DNA from: Bacteroidales bacterium
Lineage (GTDB): Bacteria > Bacteroidota > Bacteroidia > Bacteroidales > WCHB1-69
Direction: 5' to 3'
Length of the DNA stretch: 60,648 nt
Assembly: GCA_024685175.1 (NCBI GenBank)
Contig: JAIKWD010000036.1
Span: 1-60,648 of the forward strand
Shown: positions 14,931-23,873 of the stretch, piece after piece
How positions within the stretch are numbered: position 1 is the stretch's first letter
How the letters are laid out: the number at the start of each line of letters is the position of its first letter
Program-made: the position numbers and the translations under genes
The notes under the pieces: model-generated
The model's database searches: none
The model's input: only the letters and a program-made list of their open reading frames with translations
Told to the model about the DNA's origin: nothing

Positions 14931-16631
14931 TTATTGCTCCACTTTCTCGAAAGTGCCGATTAGGATGCCCGACACGTTCCAGGCACTGAAACTGCCGCCC
15001 TCGGGCTCGCCCTGCGGGATGGCGATGGTCATCGTGTGCTCGCCCGGCTCAAGACCGGTAAGGTCGAAATAGACGGGCTGCGTGGCTGTGCCTGGACACC
15101 ACCCCGAACGCGAGTAGTCGGACGAGGATAGTCCATTCCAGAAGTTGCCTGAAGCAGGATTAGAAGTACGATATGTGCCGCAGTCGGTGCGCCAAGGTGT
15201 GTAGACATACTTTTGAACGCCGTCAATCAAGATGGTGTTGGGCTTGGGTACGAACTCATCGCCGCTATCCCATCCGCCGTGACCAGTAGTTATGTATCTT
15301 AGTTTTAGCTCTTTGCAATGATAAGGCACGAAGAAGTCGACGGTAAGGCTGTCGGTGCGGAAGAACGTTCCGTAGTTTTGGCCCGCCATCTCCATTACGT
15401 TGCAGGTGTTGAATAACGGTAAGGCCATCTCAAAAGTACTGTCAGAGAACGTCCAGGTATCGCTTTCCGGGTAGGCCTTTAGGGTTAGCGACAACTTGTG
15501 TCCGCCACCATCATAATTGCCTATAAACGCGCCGATATACACGTTTCCTTGCAGGAGCGGTCTCAATTCGCTGATGTCTTGTTTGTACACCACCTGCTCG
15601 GCCCAATCTTGGTCTTGTAGCGAACGATATTGGTTATAATGACGTACTCCAAAAGGCGTAAAGAAACGCATCAACTCGATAGGGGGTTGATATATCGGCG
15701 TGGTGATCATGCCCTGGTACTTGTTCCCGTTCTTGTCCGTGAAGTAGGGTAGCACTTCCACGCTGTCTCGGAAGGCTTCCACCATGGATAGCGGCAGGTT
15801 TCCAGGAATGAGAAAAATGGAACCTGTACGGTCGTAGGCATCGCCATTGGAGTATTCCGTCACCTCGGCGAAGATCTGATAGTGCTCGGGCAGAAGTGTT
15901 AGGTCTATTTTCTTGAGAATGACGGTTCCGTTGGCTACATGATAGACGGAGTCGTAAAGAAAAGCCGTCGGCTTCTCTAATTTTGGATTAAAGCATATCT
16001 GATCCTCGTTGAAGATGGGTAGCGTGATGACCAATTTGTCCTTTTCCATCTGATTGAGCTCGGAAGATGTCTTTGGCTCGCCAAAATAGGTGGGGAAGAT
16101 GTTGTTGATGGACTTGTCCTTGGCCGCTGATGCTAATTCGACGACGGCATTGCCATTGCGAAGATATTTTACCAGTACGCCCGGCAGATTGGCGAAGCTG
16201 GCAATAGGAGTGGCCCTGAGTTTGAGATCTTGGGTGGTCCATATCTCTATCTTATTGGAAAATAATACGATAGAGTATTTTGTGCAGCGATAACCATTAA
16301 TCTTCTCATTTCCTTCCTCCTTGAAATTTTGATTTTCTTGGATAGGATATCCGCAGTAGTAGTTTTCATCTATGTTGTAACTAAGCTGGGAGATGATGGT
16401 GTCCAGTTTATAGTCAATATAGGTGAAATGCTTTGCAATGCCAGGGATGGGATTCTCGGCGGGCTTGTCGCCCGATTGGATTCTGGCTTGCGAGCCTTTG
16501 ACCAAGACTTCCGTATAGGAGGTGTCGGTGCCGCCGATGCTGTAGGACTTGTAGGTCAACCGTGTCTGGGCGTTGGCGATGGATAGGCTTATGGCGAGAA
16601 TCGTCAGGAAGCAGAGTGCTTTATTTTTCAT
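14931..16631 (-). CDS. Secreted peptide-N-glycosidase F-like glycoamidase
   Basis: 566 residues. Signal peptide MKNKALCFLTILAISLSIANA. Residues 25-240 are a GLPGLI-like extracytoplasmic region. Residues about 260-560 resemble the two eight-stranded beta domains of Flavobacterium PNGase F, which cleaves N-glycans from asparagine; the C-terminal part is clearest: TTGHGGWDSGDEF, WRTDCGTYR, NPASGNFW, SRSGWCPG, then a TGLEPGEHT strand. I could not verify every catalytic acid by eye. No T9SS domain, so periplasmic or surface export by another route. The ATG at 16631 gives the better signal peptide than that at 16643; it overlaps the aroC 3' end by 11 bases. Confidence 0.8.
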   Translation of the reverse strand: MKNKALCFLTILAISLSIANAQTRLTYKSYSIGGTDTSYTEVLVKGSQARIQSGDKPAENPIPGIAKHFTYIDYKLDTIISQLSYNIDENYYCGYPIQENQNFKEEGNEKINGYRCTKYSIVLFSNKIEIWTTQDLKLRATPIASFANLPGVLVKYLRNGNAVVELASAAKDKSINNIFPTYFGEPKTSSELNQMEKDKLVITLPIFNEDQICFNPKLEKPTAFLYDSVYHVANGTVILKKIDLTLLPEHYQIFAEVTEYSNGDAYDRTGSIFLIPGNLPLSMVEAFRDSVEVLPYFTDKNGNKYQGMITTPIYQPPIELMRFFTPFGVRHYNQYRSLQDQDWAEQVVYKQDISELRPLLQGNVYIGAFIGNYDGGGHKLSLTLKAYPESDTWTFSDSTFEMALPLFNTCNVMEMAGQNYGTFFRTDSLTVDFFVPYHCKELKLRYITTGHGGWDSGDEFVPKPNTILIDGVQKYVYTPWRTDCGTYRTSNPASGNFWNGLSSSDYSRSGWCPGTATQPVYFDLTGLEPGEHTMTIAIPQGEPEGGSFSAWNVSGILIGTFEKVEQ

Positions 16632-17598
16632 TGTTGGGATCATTATGTTCTAATTCATTGTTTCGGAGCAGCATAAAATCGAGTGTGACCATAGCGGCCA
16701 TGGCTTCCACGATAGGCAGTACGCGCGGCGCGACGCAGAGGTCGTTGCGGTTGGAGCCATGGTAGATGGCCGGGGTGCCGTCGTAGTCGATGGTCTCTTG
16801 GTCGAAGCGCACAGTGGGGATGGGCTTGAAGGCCACGGTGAAGTAGACCTCCTGACCGTTGGTGATGCCGCCCTGTACGCCGCCGTCGTGGTTGGTGCGG
16901 TACGAGAAGTCGGGGTTCTGGACATCGTTGTACCGGCTGCCGCCCATCTCGGCGGCTTGGTAGCCCAATCCTATCTCGAAGCCCTTGGCGGCGTTGATGG
17001 ACATCATCGCAAAGGCCAGCCTTGCGGAGAATTTGTCGTACAGCGGCTCGCCGAGTCCTGTGGGCGCGCCGAGGATGCGGCAGCCGATGACGGCTCCCAC
17101 GCTGTCGCCCTCGCACGCGGGCGTGCCCCGTCGCAAGGTCTCTGCGTGTATCTCTATGCCGTTGCGCCGGAGCACCATCTTGGCGATGGCCCCCGCCACC
17201 ACCCGACAGGCCGTCTCGCGGGCCGAGGCCCGCCCGCACAACTCGTTGTCGCGATAACCATACTTCCGATAGTAGGTGTAAGAGGCGTGCGACGGCTTGA
17301 TGACAAACCGGTTGCGCTCGTCTATCCGTACATCGTGGTTGGGGATGCGGAAACGGATCGGCTCGCCCGTCGTCACGTTACCGGCATCAAGGCCAGAGAG
17401 GAACTCCACAGGGTCGTCTTCGTGCCGTTGGGTGGACTCTCTGTCGCTGTTGGGCGCACGTCGTTGCATCTCCTCCTCCAAAAAGGGCATATCCAAAACG
17501 ATGCCCTGGGGACATCCTTCGACAAGCCCTTCGAGGTACTCGTCGTGGGTGCCGCCCCAATCGGTCAGTCTGTATAATATGCCGAAGGAGTCCGTCAT
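16621..17598 (-). CDS. aroC: Chorismate synthase, divergent and short
   Basis: 325 residues against the usual 350-400. Converts EPSP to chorismate, last step of the shikimate pathway, using reduced FMN. Family features: N-terminal SFGILYRLT, VEGCPQGI, KPSHASYTYYRKYGYRD, GRASARETACRV and GGVQGGITNGQEVYFTVAFKPIPT. The first signature, normally GESHG, reads GGTHD; the catalytic His (H18) is kept but neighbours differ, and RGGGRSS is reduced to CGRAS. It sits inside an operon without other aromatic-pathway genes, overlapping the PNGase-like gene and two bases downstream of the SDR gene. Likely active but worth checking against a second copy. Confidence 0.88.
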   Translation of the reverse strand: MTDSFGILYRLTDWGGTHDEYLEGLVEGCPQGIVLDMPFLEEEMQRRAPNSDRESTQRHEDDPVEFLSGLDAGNVTTGEPIRFRIPNHDVRIDERNRFVIKPSHASYTYYRKYGYRDNELCGRASARETACRVVAGAIAKMVLRRNGIEIHAETLRRGTPACEGDSVGAVIGCRILGAPTGLGEPLYDKFSARLAFAMMSINAAKGFEIGLGYQAAEMGGSRYNDVQNPDFSYRTNHDGGVQGGITNGQEVYFTVAFKPIPTVRFDQETIDYDGTPAIYHGSNRNDLCVAPRVLPIVEAMAAMVTLDFMLLRNNELEHNDPNNEK

Positions 17599-17600
17599 CC

Positions 17601-18401
17601 TTACATTGCTTTTATGCTGCGTGCAATACGGGCGCAGAGGCCTGGGAAGAAGCGTTTGATGTAGACCATCACCAACTCGCCGCTGCCCACGAGCACTTCA
17701 CGTTTCTTGCGGTGGATGGCGTTCACGATCTTGTCGGCGGCCTTCTCCGGCGTGATGCCGTTGGCTTGGCCGGCATCCATCTTGCCGTGCTTCTCGCCGT
17801 TCTTCTCCAAGGCGTTCAAGGAGATGTTGGTCCGCACACGCCCGGGAGTGACGATGGTGACGTGGATGTTGTCCTTGTAGTTCTCGGCGGCGATGGTCTC
17901 GTAGAAGCCATACAACGCGTGCTTAGCCGACGAGTAGGCGCACCGCAAGGGGAACCCGAACAGCCCGTTGATGCTGGTGGTTACGGCCAACTGGCCGCCG
18001 CCCTGGGCGATCATCGTGGGTAGGATGTGCTTGGTGAGGATGACCGGAGCGTAGAAGTCGATGTCCATCACCTTGCGGATGACGGCCATGTCCACTTCCA
18101 CGGTGGTGCCGCGCTGGCTGATGCCGGCATTGTTGTAGAACACGTCGATGCGGCCGTAGGCTTGCAGGGCGTCTTCGGCCAACTTGGGCAGTCCGTCGAT
18201 CTGTGACAGATCGTAGGGTAGGGTAGTGACCGCCGGAGCGCCTACGCTGAGGCATTCGCTCCGCACGTCCTGCAAGAGGTCGGGCTCCAATGCCGTCAAC
18301 ACCAACGTGGCGTTCTCGCGGGCGAAGCGCAAGGCTGTGGCCCTGCCGATGCCGGAGGATGCGCCGGTGATCCAGACTACCTTGTTAGAGAATTTTCCCA
18401 T
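17601..18401 (-). CDS. Short-chain dehydrogenase/reductase, candidate 3-ketocapnine reductase
   Basis: 266 residues, classical SDR. TGASSGIG at 12-19 binds NAD(P), NNAG follows, and the catalytic set is S143, Y156 and K160 (YSSAK). Similar to the DHRS7B-like branch that reduces 3-keto lipids. It lies 12 bases downstream of the cysteate/threonine-synthase-like gene and overlaps no other frame. In sulfonolipid-making Bacteroidota an SDR reduces the 3-keto intermediate made by the cysteate acyltransferase; a gene for such an acyltransferase lies at 23874-25136. The substrate is inferred from this context only. Confidence 0.85.
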   Translation of the reverse strand: MGKFSNKVVWITGASSGIGRATALRFARENATLVLTALEPDLLQDVRSECLSVGAPAVTTLPYDLSQIDGLPKLAEDALQAYGRIDVFYNNAGISQRGTTVEVDMAVIRKVMDIDFYAPVILTKHILPTMIAQGGGQLAVTTSINGLFGFPLRCAYSSAKHALYGFYETIAAENYKDNIHVTIVTPGRVRTNISLNALEKNGEKHGKMDAGQANGITPEKAADKIVNAIHRKKREVLVGSGELVMVYIKRFFPGLCARIARSIKAM

Positions 18402-18413
18402 GTTCGTAATCTG

Positions 18414-19640
18414 TTATTTGTCAATGAGTTCTTTGAAGAATTTGGCTCGAGCGGCGCCTTCGCCCGTGTTGATGAGAACGGTCTCGCCGTTGTGGATCTG
18501 TCCCTCTTCAAGGGCTTTGTAGAAGCCGGCGAGACAGACGATGGAGGCGGGTCCCAGATAGATGCCGCGCTCCTTCTTGACCAACTTGCCGTAGTCGACC
18601 AGCTGGTCTTCCTTCACTTGCAGGAAGGTGCCGCCGCTTTTACGGACGATGGGAGCCACGATGGGGAACATACCCGGGTTGCCGGTGGAGAGGATGGAGA
18701 CCATCGTCTTCGGGTCGGGGATGACGGGATAGTCTTTCTCGTAGCCCTCGGGGAAGCCGTTGGCCACGGCCTTGCGCCAGCCCTGCACCATCGGGTCGCA
18801 GGTGTCCTGCTGCACGAGCAGCACGCGGGGCATCTTGAAGTCTCGGTCGATGGCGCGCATCTCGCGCACGCCCTTGTCGAGGGCGATGGGCCCCGTGCCG
18901 CCCGCCACGGCCTGCACGTAGACGTCAGGCATCCGGCCCAACTGGCGAAGGTATTCGAACACCATCGTCTTCTTGGCCTCTACACGGATGGGATCGATGT
19001 TGCCGGCGGAGATGAGCACGTGGTTGGCCTCATGGAAGTCGGCGGCCTCTTTCTTGGCCTGTCCGTAGTTGCCTTCGCTGACCACCACGGTCTGACCGTA
19101 CGAACGGATGGCTTCCACCGTGTCAGGACAGACATCGTTGGGCACGAACACCGTGAACTTGATGCCCGCCTCGGCCAAGTAACGGCTGTAGGCGGTGGCG
19201 GTGTTGCCTGTGGAGGCCACGCAGAACTCCTTGACGCCGTTCTCCTTGAAGATGGAGGCTGCCAACGATGCGGCGATGTCCTTGAAGGTGTTAGTGCCGC
19301 CGTTCAAATCGTTGCGGTAGACCATCACCTTGCAATCGACGCCGTGCTTCTCGCGAGCGTATCTCTCCAAAAAGTCCCATTCCTCGATGGGAATGGCACC
19401 CTCGCCAAAGGAAACGATGTTCTTCTTGTCCATCAAGGGCAGAAAGTCGAAATAATGATAGAAGTTGACGGGCTTGTGCCCGGGTTTCGTGAGTTCGTAG
19501 ATTTCTTTGTAGTCGGCGCTGTATACGATGTCGGCGCGTTTGCAGCCGCAAGGGCACTCTTGATTCATTTCAAACCAAGTGGCAAAATTGGGGATAACTT
19601 TGCCGCATTGGGTGCATACGAGTTTGTATTTATTTTCCAT
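18414..19640 (-). CDS. PLP-dependent threonine synthase-like enzyme, candidate cysteate synthase
   Basis: 408 residues. An N-terminal zinc-ribbon-like segment (C9, C12 and C29/C31/C33) precedes a fold-type II PLP domain. K120 in NTFKDIAA forms the internal aldimine; STGNTATA and AGGTGPIAL bind substrate and phosphate. Threonine synthase and cysteate synthase share this architecture; cysteate synthase joins O-phosphoserine and sulfite. Linkage to an SDR gene and, 4 kb away, to an acyltransferase of the cysteate type favours the second role. No homoserine kinase or dehydrogenase gene is nearby. First gene of a seven-gene operon reaching to mnmA, with a -7 box 28 bases upstream. Confidence 0.75.
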   Translation of the reverse strand: MENKYKLVCTQCGKVIPNFATWFEMNQECPCGCKRADIVYSADYKEIYELTKPGHKPVNFYHYFDFLPLMDKKNIVSFGEGAIPIEEWDFLERYAREKHGVDCKVMVYRNDLNGGTNTFKDIAASLAASIFKENGVKEFCVASTGNTATAYSRYLAEAGIKFTVFVPNDVCPDTVEAIRSYGQTVVVSEGNYGQAKKEAADFHEANHVLISAGNIDPIRVEAKKTMVFEYLRQLGRMPDVYVQAVAGGTGPIALDKGVREMRAIDRDFKMPRVLLVQQDTCDPMVQGWRKAVANGFPEGYEKDYPVIPDPKTMVSILSTGNPGMFPIVAPIVRKSGGTFLQVKEDQLVDYGKLVKKERGIYLGPASIVCLAGFYKALEEGQIHNGETVLINTGEGAARAKFFKELIDK

Positions 19641-19667
19641 AATAAATCATAGATTTTTTTTTAAGCG

Positions 19668-19675
19668 CAAAAATA
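19668..19675 (-). promoter_or_regulatory. -7 box (TATTTTTG) of the seven-gene minus-strand operon
   Basis: The minus strand reads TATTTTTG, 28 bases before the ATG at 19640. It is the only good -7 match upstream of the closely spaced genes down to 11918. Confidence 0.5.
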
Positions 19676-19699
19676 CAAAAAATGATTGAGTATATTTTT

Positions 19700-19707
19700 T
19701 ATTTTTG
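19700..19707 (+). promoter_or_regulatory. -7 box (TATTTTTG) of the TonB receptor gene
   Basis: TATTTTTG in the divergent gap, 54 bases before the chosen ATG at 19761 and inside the longer open frame that starts at 19686. Confidence 0.45.
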
Positions 19708-19760
19708 TGTTGTTGTTTCAGACAACGACCACTTTTATTATTAACTTAATTAATTGGCTT

Positions 19761-22700
19761 ATGGTAAGATATTTACGATTTCTCAAGCAAGACCGGCAGA
19801 TGCGGAATGGGCAAGGGTTCCTGCCAGTGTTCCTCTCTGCGGTGGTGTGTCTGTTTTTCGTGTTTTCCGCGAATGCACAGACCACAACCTCTTCGATTTC
19901 GGGATTTGTGAATGATGACGACGGCCCTGTGACGGACGCTGTCGTGACCGCTGTGCACATCCCGACGAACACCGCTTACTATTCGGTGACCAACAAGAAG
20001 GGGTATTATGTTTTCAACAATGTCATTGCCGGTGGTCCTTACACCATCAAAGTGGACAAGATGGGGTATCAGCCGGTGATGATTAAGAATGTGTACGCGC
20101 CTCTGTCGGAGTCGGTGGTGGCCAACGCGCCGATGAACAAAGCGGCGGTCGATTTGGCCGAAGTGGCCATTTACGGGGATGGCGATGGCTCCACGATGAA
20201 TGTCCATCGTTCGGGTGTGGGCACACGCATTGACAATCACACATTGGAGGCGATGCCCACCATCAACCGAAGTTTGAACGATATTATGAAATTCACGCCG
20301 CAGGCCGCGGAGGTGGGAGGCGGCTTTTCCGTGGGTGGCGGCAACTACCGCGGATCTTCCGTTTCGGTGGACGGTGCCACTTTCAACAATTCCTTTGGCA
20401 TTGGCTCCAACCTGCCCGCCGGAGGTGCGCCCATCTCTCTCGACGCCATTGACCAGATCGGCGTGAATGTCACACCGTTCAATGTGCGCCAAAGCGGCTT
20501 CCAGGGCGGTGCTATCAACATGGTGACCAAGCGCGGTACCAACACTTGGCATGGCTCTGTGTATGATTATTTCACTTGCAACAAGATGCGCGGCCAGAAG
20601 GTTGATACCAACATGCTGACCACATCCTCCACATTGAACAATGTGACCGGTTTCACGCTCGGTGGTCCCATCGTGAAAGACAAACTTTTCTTCTTCCTCA
20701 ATGGCGAGTACATTGTTGATAACCAGGCCGGCTCCACCATTCAGGCGCGTACTGCCGATGATCAGGAGTATGGCGGTGGTTCGGGCTATAATCGCCCCAC
20801 AGTCAGCCAGATGGATAACATCTTGAGTTTCCTGAATGACAAGTTCGGTTACAACCCAGGACGCTATCAAAACTATTCGCTCAGTACACCTGACTACAAA
20901 GTGATGGCCCGTATTGACTGGAACATCAACAAGGACAATATCTTCAACATCCGTTTCACACACACGCACACCTCCAATTCCAACAACGCATCCAGCTCCA
21001 TGAGCCCGCTGGGCGGCACGAATACCACCATTACGGATTTGCATGGAGACACTTATACGATAAACCGCTATGTGGCAGGCCGTCAGTCCGACTATGCCAT
21101 GCCCTTTGAGTCGGCGCGTTATTTCCAGGATATGAACTTCACCTCCCTCGCTGCGGAACTCAACAGCCGTGTGTTGGACGGCAGTGGCAACAACATGGCG
21201 CGTGTCACATGGTCATTGCAGAATGAGCCCCGTTCTTTCGTGGGCGATTTGTTCCCGACAGTGGATATTTTGGAACCCTATACAGATGCTGAAGGAAACC
21301 AGCAGATGGCCATGTACACCACCTTCGGTCCCGATCCGTTTACATACGCCAATCTGCGTAAAGTGAACACCGTTACGGTTACGGATGAGTTCACCTATAT
21401 CAAAGGTATTCACAATATTCTGGTCGGTGCGCAATATGAGTGGAACCGCATCGTGAACGGCTTCATGCAGGGCGGTGCCGGTTGGTACATCTATGATTCG
21501 TGGCAGTCGTTTGTGAACGATGCGAACGGTATGCCCGGTTATCATCCTGTGGCTTTCATGATTACGCATGCCAACTCCGACGATCCTACAGAAACGCTGT
21601 ATCCGACTTTCGATTATTCGCAGGCTTCGGTTTATGCGCAAGATGAGATGGAGTTCAGCAAGTTCTTCAAACTCACGGCAGGCCTTCGTCTGGAGATGCC
21701 GATTATCTGTTTCCCGAACGACAATCGCAACTTGGATTTCGATATGGTGGCTGCAGCCAACCCCGAAAGCTCTTTTGCAGGCCTCAGCACAGCCGATCTT
21801 CCTAAACTTACGGTCAATGTGTCACCGCGTATCGGTTTCAACTGGGATATCACCAAGAACCGCAAGGTTATCATGCGTGGCGGTACCGGTCTCTTCACCG
21901 GCCGTGTCCCGAATGTGTGGCTCGTGAGCGCCGCTGGCAACTCCAACTGTCTGCAATACCAATACATAGCCAACAACAATACCGGCAATCCGGTGGTGAA
22001 TTTCAATCCGGACCGTGCTGAAATTATCAACAGCATTTATACAGGCAATGCGTTCCAGCGTCAGGATCTTCCGGCACCTACCAGCGCCACGATTCTGGCT
22101 ACGGATTTGAAGATGCCCACCAGCTGGAAATCCTCCTTGTCATTCGATTTCACGCTGCCCGGCGATGTGAAGGCCACGATTGAGGGCGTTTATTCCTACA
22201 ACTTCAACGAGGTGTATGCTAGCATGCTGGGTTATTATGAGAACGGCACTGTGCAACTTCCTGGAGAACCTGAAGCTAGAACCCGTTATGGTAAAGAGAA
22301 CATCACCAATATGAATGGCGGCAAGATGAATGGCTATTACCTGCACAATGTGAAAGGTATGCATGGTCAGTATGTTGCGTTGACCGCCCAACTGTCCAAG
22401 TCCTTCGATTTCGGTCTTGACTTGTTGGCTGCCTACACCTTCAGCCGTTCCACTTCTATATCTGACGGTTCTGGCGACCAGGTTTCATCCTTTGCCAGTA
22501 CACCAAACCGCAACGACGGCAATGCTCCCGAGCTGGGTTATTCCGGCTTTGTGGCTCCACACCGTGTAATAGGCGCCATTAGCTACACCATCAACGAGGG
22601 CAAACATACGGCCACGAAACTCGGTCTCTTCTACGAGGGTTATAATGTGGGTATCTACAGCAATTATTACCAGACCCGCCACTCATACCTCATCAACAAT

Positions 22701-23141
22701 GTGAGTGGTATGGGCAACAGTCCGCAACTCATGTATATCCCCACTGTCGAAGAACTGGCCGCTATGCCTTTCATTTCTGCTGAAAACAAGGAGGCCTTTG
22801 AAAATTTCATTGCCGGTGACAGTTATCTGAGCAAGCACAGAGGTGAATACTCCAAGCGCAATGCTGGCAAAGCACCGTGGTTTAACCGCATCAACTTCAA
22901 GTTTGCACAGGAGTTCTACTTCAATGTGACTGGTCACAAGCACACCTTGGATGTGGGCTTGGACATCTTCAATCTCGGCAATCTCTTATGCAGCAAGTGG
23001 GGTGCCTACAAGGTGCTCAACAGCGATGTGGTGTTGGACTACAAAGACGGTCAGTACACCTTCTCAGAGCCCACTTGGTCGGTCTATAACAACCTTTCTT
23101 CCACCTGGCAGATTCTGGTACACCTGAAGTATTCATTCTAA
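19761..23141 (+). CDS. Oar-type TonB-dependent receptor
   Basis: 1126 residues. Signal peptide ending FVFSANA|QTT. Residues about 45-120 are a carboxypeptidase-regulatory-like beta domain (SISGFVNDDDGPVTDAVVTA...GYYVFNNVIAGGPYTI). The plug follows (VGTRIDNHTLEAMPTINRSLNDIMKFTPQ, GGFSVGGGNYRGSSVSVDGATFNN), then FQGGAINMVTKRGTNTWHGSVYDYF, typical of Oar-like receptors, and a long 22-strand-type barrel ending in LVHLKYSF. No SusD-like partner gene follows, so it is not a SusCD pair; the ligand is unknown. The ATG at 19761 is chosen because earlier starts overlap the promoter; the ATG at 19800 is an alternative. Confidence 0.92.
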   Translation: MVRYLRFLKQDRQMRNGQGFLPVFLSAVVCLFFVFSANAQTTTSSISGFVNDDDGPVTDAVVTAVHIPTNTAYYSVTNKKGYYVFNNVIAGGPYTIKVDKMGYQPVMIKNVYAPLSESVVANAPMNKAAVDLAEVAIYGDGDGSTMNVHRSGVGTRIDNHTLEAMPTINRSLNDIMKFTPQAAEVGGGFSVGGGNYRGSSVSVDGATFNNSFGIGSNLPAGGAPISLDAIDQIGVNVTPFNVRQSGFQGGAINMVTKRGTNTWHGSVYDYFTCNKMRGQKVDTNMLTTSSTLNNVTGFTLGGPIVKDKLFFFLNGEYIVDNQAGSTIQARTADDQEYGGGSGYNRPTVSQMDNILSFLNDKFGYNPGRYQNYSLSTPDYKVMARIDWNINKDNIFNIRFTHTHTSNSNNASSSMSPLGGTNTTITDLHGDTYTINRYVAGRQSDYAMPFESARYFQDMNFTSLAAELNSRVLDGSGNNMARVTWSLQNEPRSFVGDLFPTVDILEPYTDAEGNQQMAMYTTFGPDPFTYANLRKVNTVTVTDEFTYIKGIHNILVGAQYEWNRIVNGFMQGGAGWYIYDSWQSFVNDANGMPGYHPVAFMITHANSDDPTETLYPTFDYSQASVYAQDEMEFSKFFKLTAGLRLEMPIICFPNDNRNLDFDMVAAANPESSFAGLSTADLPKLTVNVSPRIGFNWDITKNRKVIMRGGTGLFTGRVPNVWLVSAAGNSNCLQYQYIANNNTGNPVVNFNPDRAEIINSIYTGNAFQRQDLPAPTSATILATDLKMPTSWKSSLSFDFTLPGDVKATIEGVYSYNFNEVYASMLGYYENGTVQLPGEPEARTRYGKENITNMNGGKMNGYYLHNVKGMHGQYVALTAQLSKSFDFGLDLLAAYTFSRSTSISDGSGDQVSSFASTPNRNDGNAPELGYSGFVAPHRVIGAISYTINEGKHTATKLGLFYEGYNVGIYSNYYQTRHSYLINNVSGMGNSPQLMYIPTVEELAAMPFISAENKEAFENFIAGDSYLSKHRGEYSKRNAGKAPWFNRINFKFAQEFYFNVTGHKHTLDVGLDIFNLGNLLCSKWGAYKVLNSDVVLDYKDGQYTFSEPTWSVYNNLSSTWQILVHLKYSF

Positions 23142-23167
23142 GTGTTTACCATATCTAAAATATGAAA

Positions 23168-23198
23168 ACAGGGGCGCTTATGGCGTCCCTGTTTTTTT
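23168..23198. terminator. Bidirectional terminator between the TonB receptor and HAD genes
   Basis: ACAGGGGCGC and GCGTCCCTGT (23168-23192) form a ten-pair stem with one G-U and a five-base loop, followed by seven T on the plus strand; the minus strand also gives a hairpin with TTTTC. The HAD stop codon at 23178 lies inside the stem. Confidence 0.85.
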
Positions 23199-23819
23199 CA
23201 ATATTCCTTCTTCATCAAACAACTCCGTCACATCCATGCCGTCTTGAAGATGGAGGGTGTGCAAGTCGCAGGCCTGCGCGCCCGCGAGATGCTGCGGCGA
23301 GTCGTCAATAAACAAGGTCTCGGCCGGATTCAGCCCGTTTTCGTCGATGATGAGCCGAAAACCCTCTTCCTTGGGCTTGCGGATGTGTATTATCTGCGAG
23401 AAATAGCACCGTTGGAAATAGCGGTCGAAGAGGTCGAAGCCGAACTGCTTCGCCATCGTCGGACGGAACTTGTTGTAGTTGATTTGATTGGTGTTGCTGA
23501 ACAGGTATAGCCGATAGTGCTCGGATGCCTTGCGGAGCAGCGTTTCGTGCTCCGGCGGGAAGCCCAGCAGGATGGCGTTCCAACAGTCGTCAATCTGCCC
23601 GTCCGTGAGCGGCTCGGCGGTCAGCGTGCGGATGTATTCGCGAAAGGCCTCGTCGCCGATGAGCCCCTCCTCGTATTGGTCCATCAGGTCGTTCTGGTGT
23701 GCCTTGCTGAAGATCTGCTCGAAGCGTGGCAGCCCGCAGCGGGCGAAAGCCTCCGGGATGTTCTGGTAGCGAATGTTGAAAAGCACACCCCCAAAATCGA
23801 AAATGATGTTCTTAATCAT
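23178..23819 (-). CDS. HAD-superfamily hydrolase (YihX-like)
   Basis: 213 residues. Motif I is FDFGGVLFN with nucleophile D8; the usual second Asp is replaced by Gly as in the YihX/epoxide-hydrolase branch. Motif II SNT (LFSNTNQI), motif III Lys in IRKPKEEGF, motif IV FIDDSPQHL. A small helical cap lies between I and II. Probably a sugar-phosphate or nucleotide phosphatase; substrate unknown. Last in the operon that includes the acyltransferase, but a strong hairpin lies between them. Its last codons read through the shared terminator. Confidence 0.85.
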   Translation of the reverse strand: MIKNIIFDFGGVLFNIRYQNIPEAFARCGLPRFEQIFSKAHQNDLMDQYEEGLIGDEAFREYIRTLTAEPLTDGQIDDCWNAILLGFPPEHETLLRKASEHYRLYLFSNTNQINYNKFRPTMAKQFGFDLFDRYFQRCYFSQIIHIRKPKEEGFRLIIDENGLNPAETLFIDDSPQHLAGAQACDLHTLHLQDGMDVTELFDEEGILKKTGTP

Positions 23820-23826
23820 AGAAACG

Positions 23827-23851
23827 AAAAGCGGCGGGTGTCCCCGCCGCT
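23827..23851 (-). terminator. Hairpin between the acyltransferase and HAD genes
   Basis: Nine perfect pairs, AGCGGCGGG (23830-23838) with CCCGCCGCT (23843-23851), loop of four. On the minus strand the stem is followed by TTTTCGTTTC, directly before the HAD start at 23819, so it may end or attenuate most transcripts from upstream. Confidence 0.65.
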
Positions 23852-23873
23852 ATATAATCGGTTTGCGATGGTC

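Noticed and set aside
18414-19640. Simple call as housekeeping threonine synthase
   Set aside because: Not excluded, but the linkage to the SDR and a cysteate-type acyltransferase makes cysteate synthase more informative; kept as an alternative in the entry.
18492-19652. 386-residue plus-strand frame opposite the cysteate-synthase-like gene
   Set aside because: The minus strand encodes a full PLP enzyme; the plus frame is an artefact of high GC codon third positions.
19761-23141. SusC of a SusCD polysaccharide locus
   Set aside because: No SusD-like gene follows and the N-terminal region is of the Oar type.
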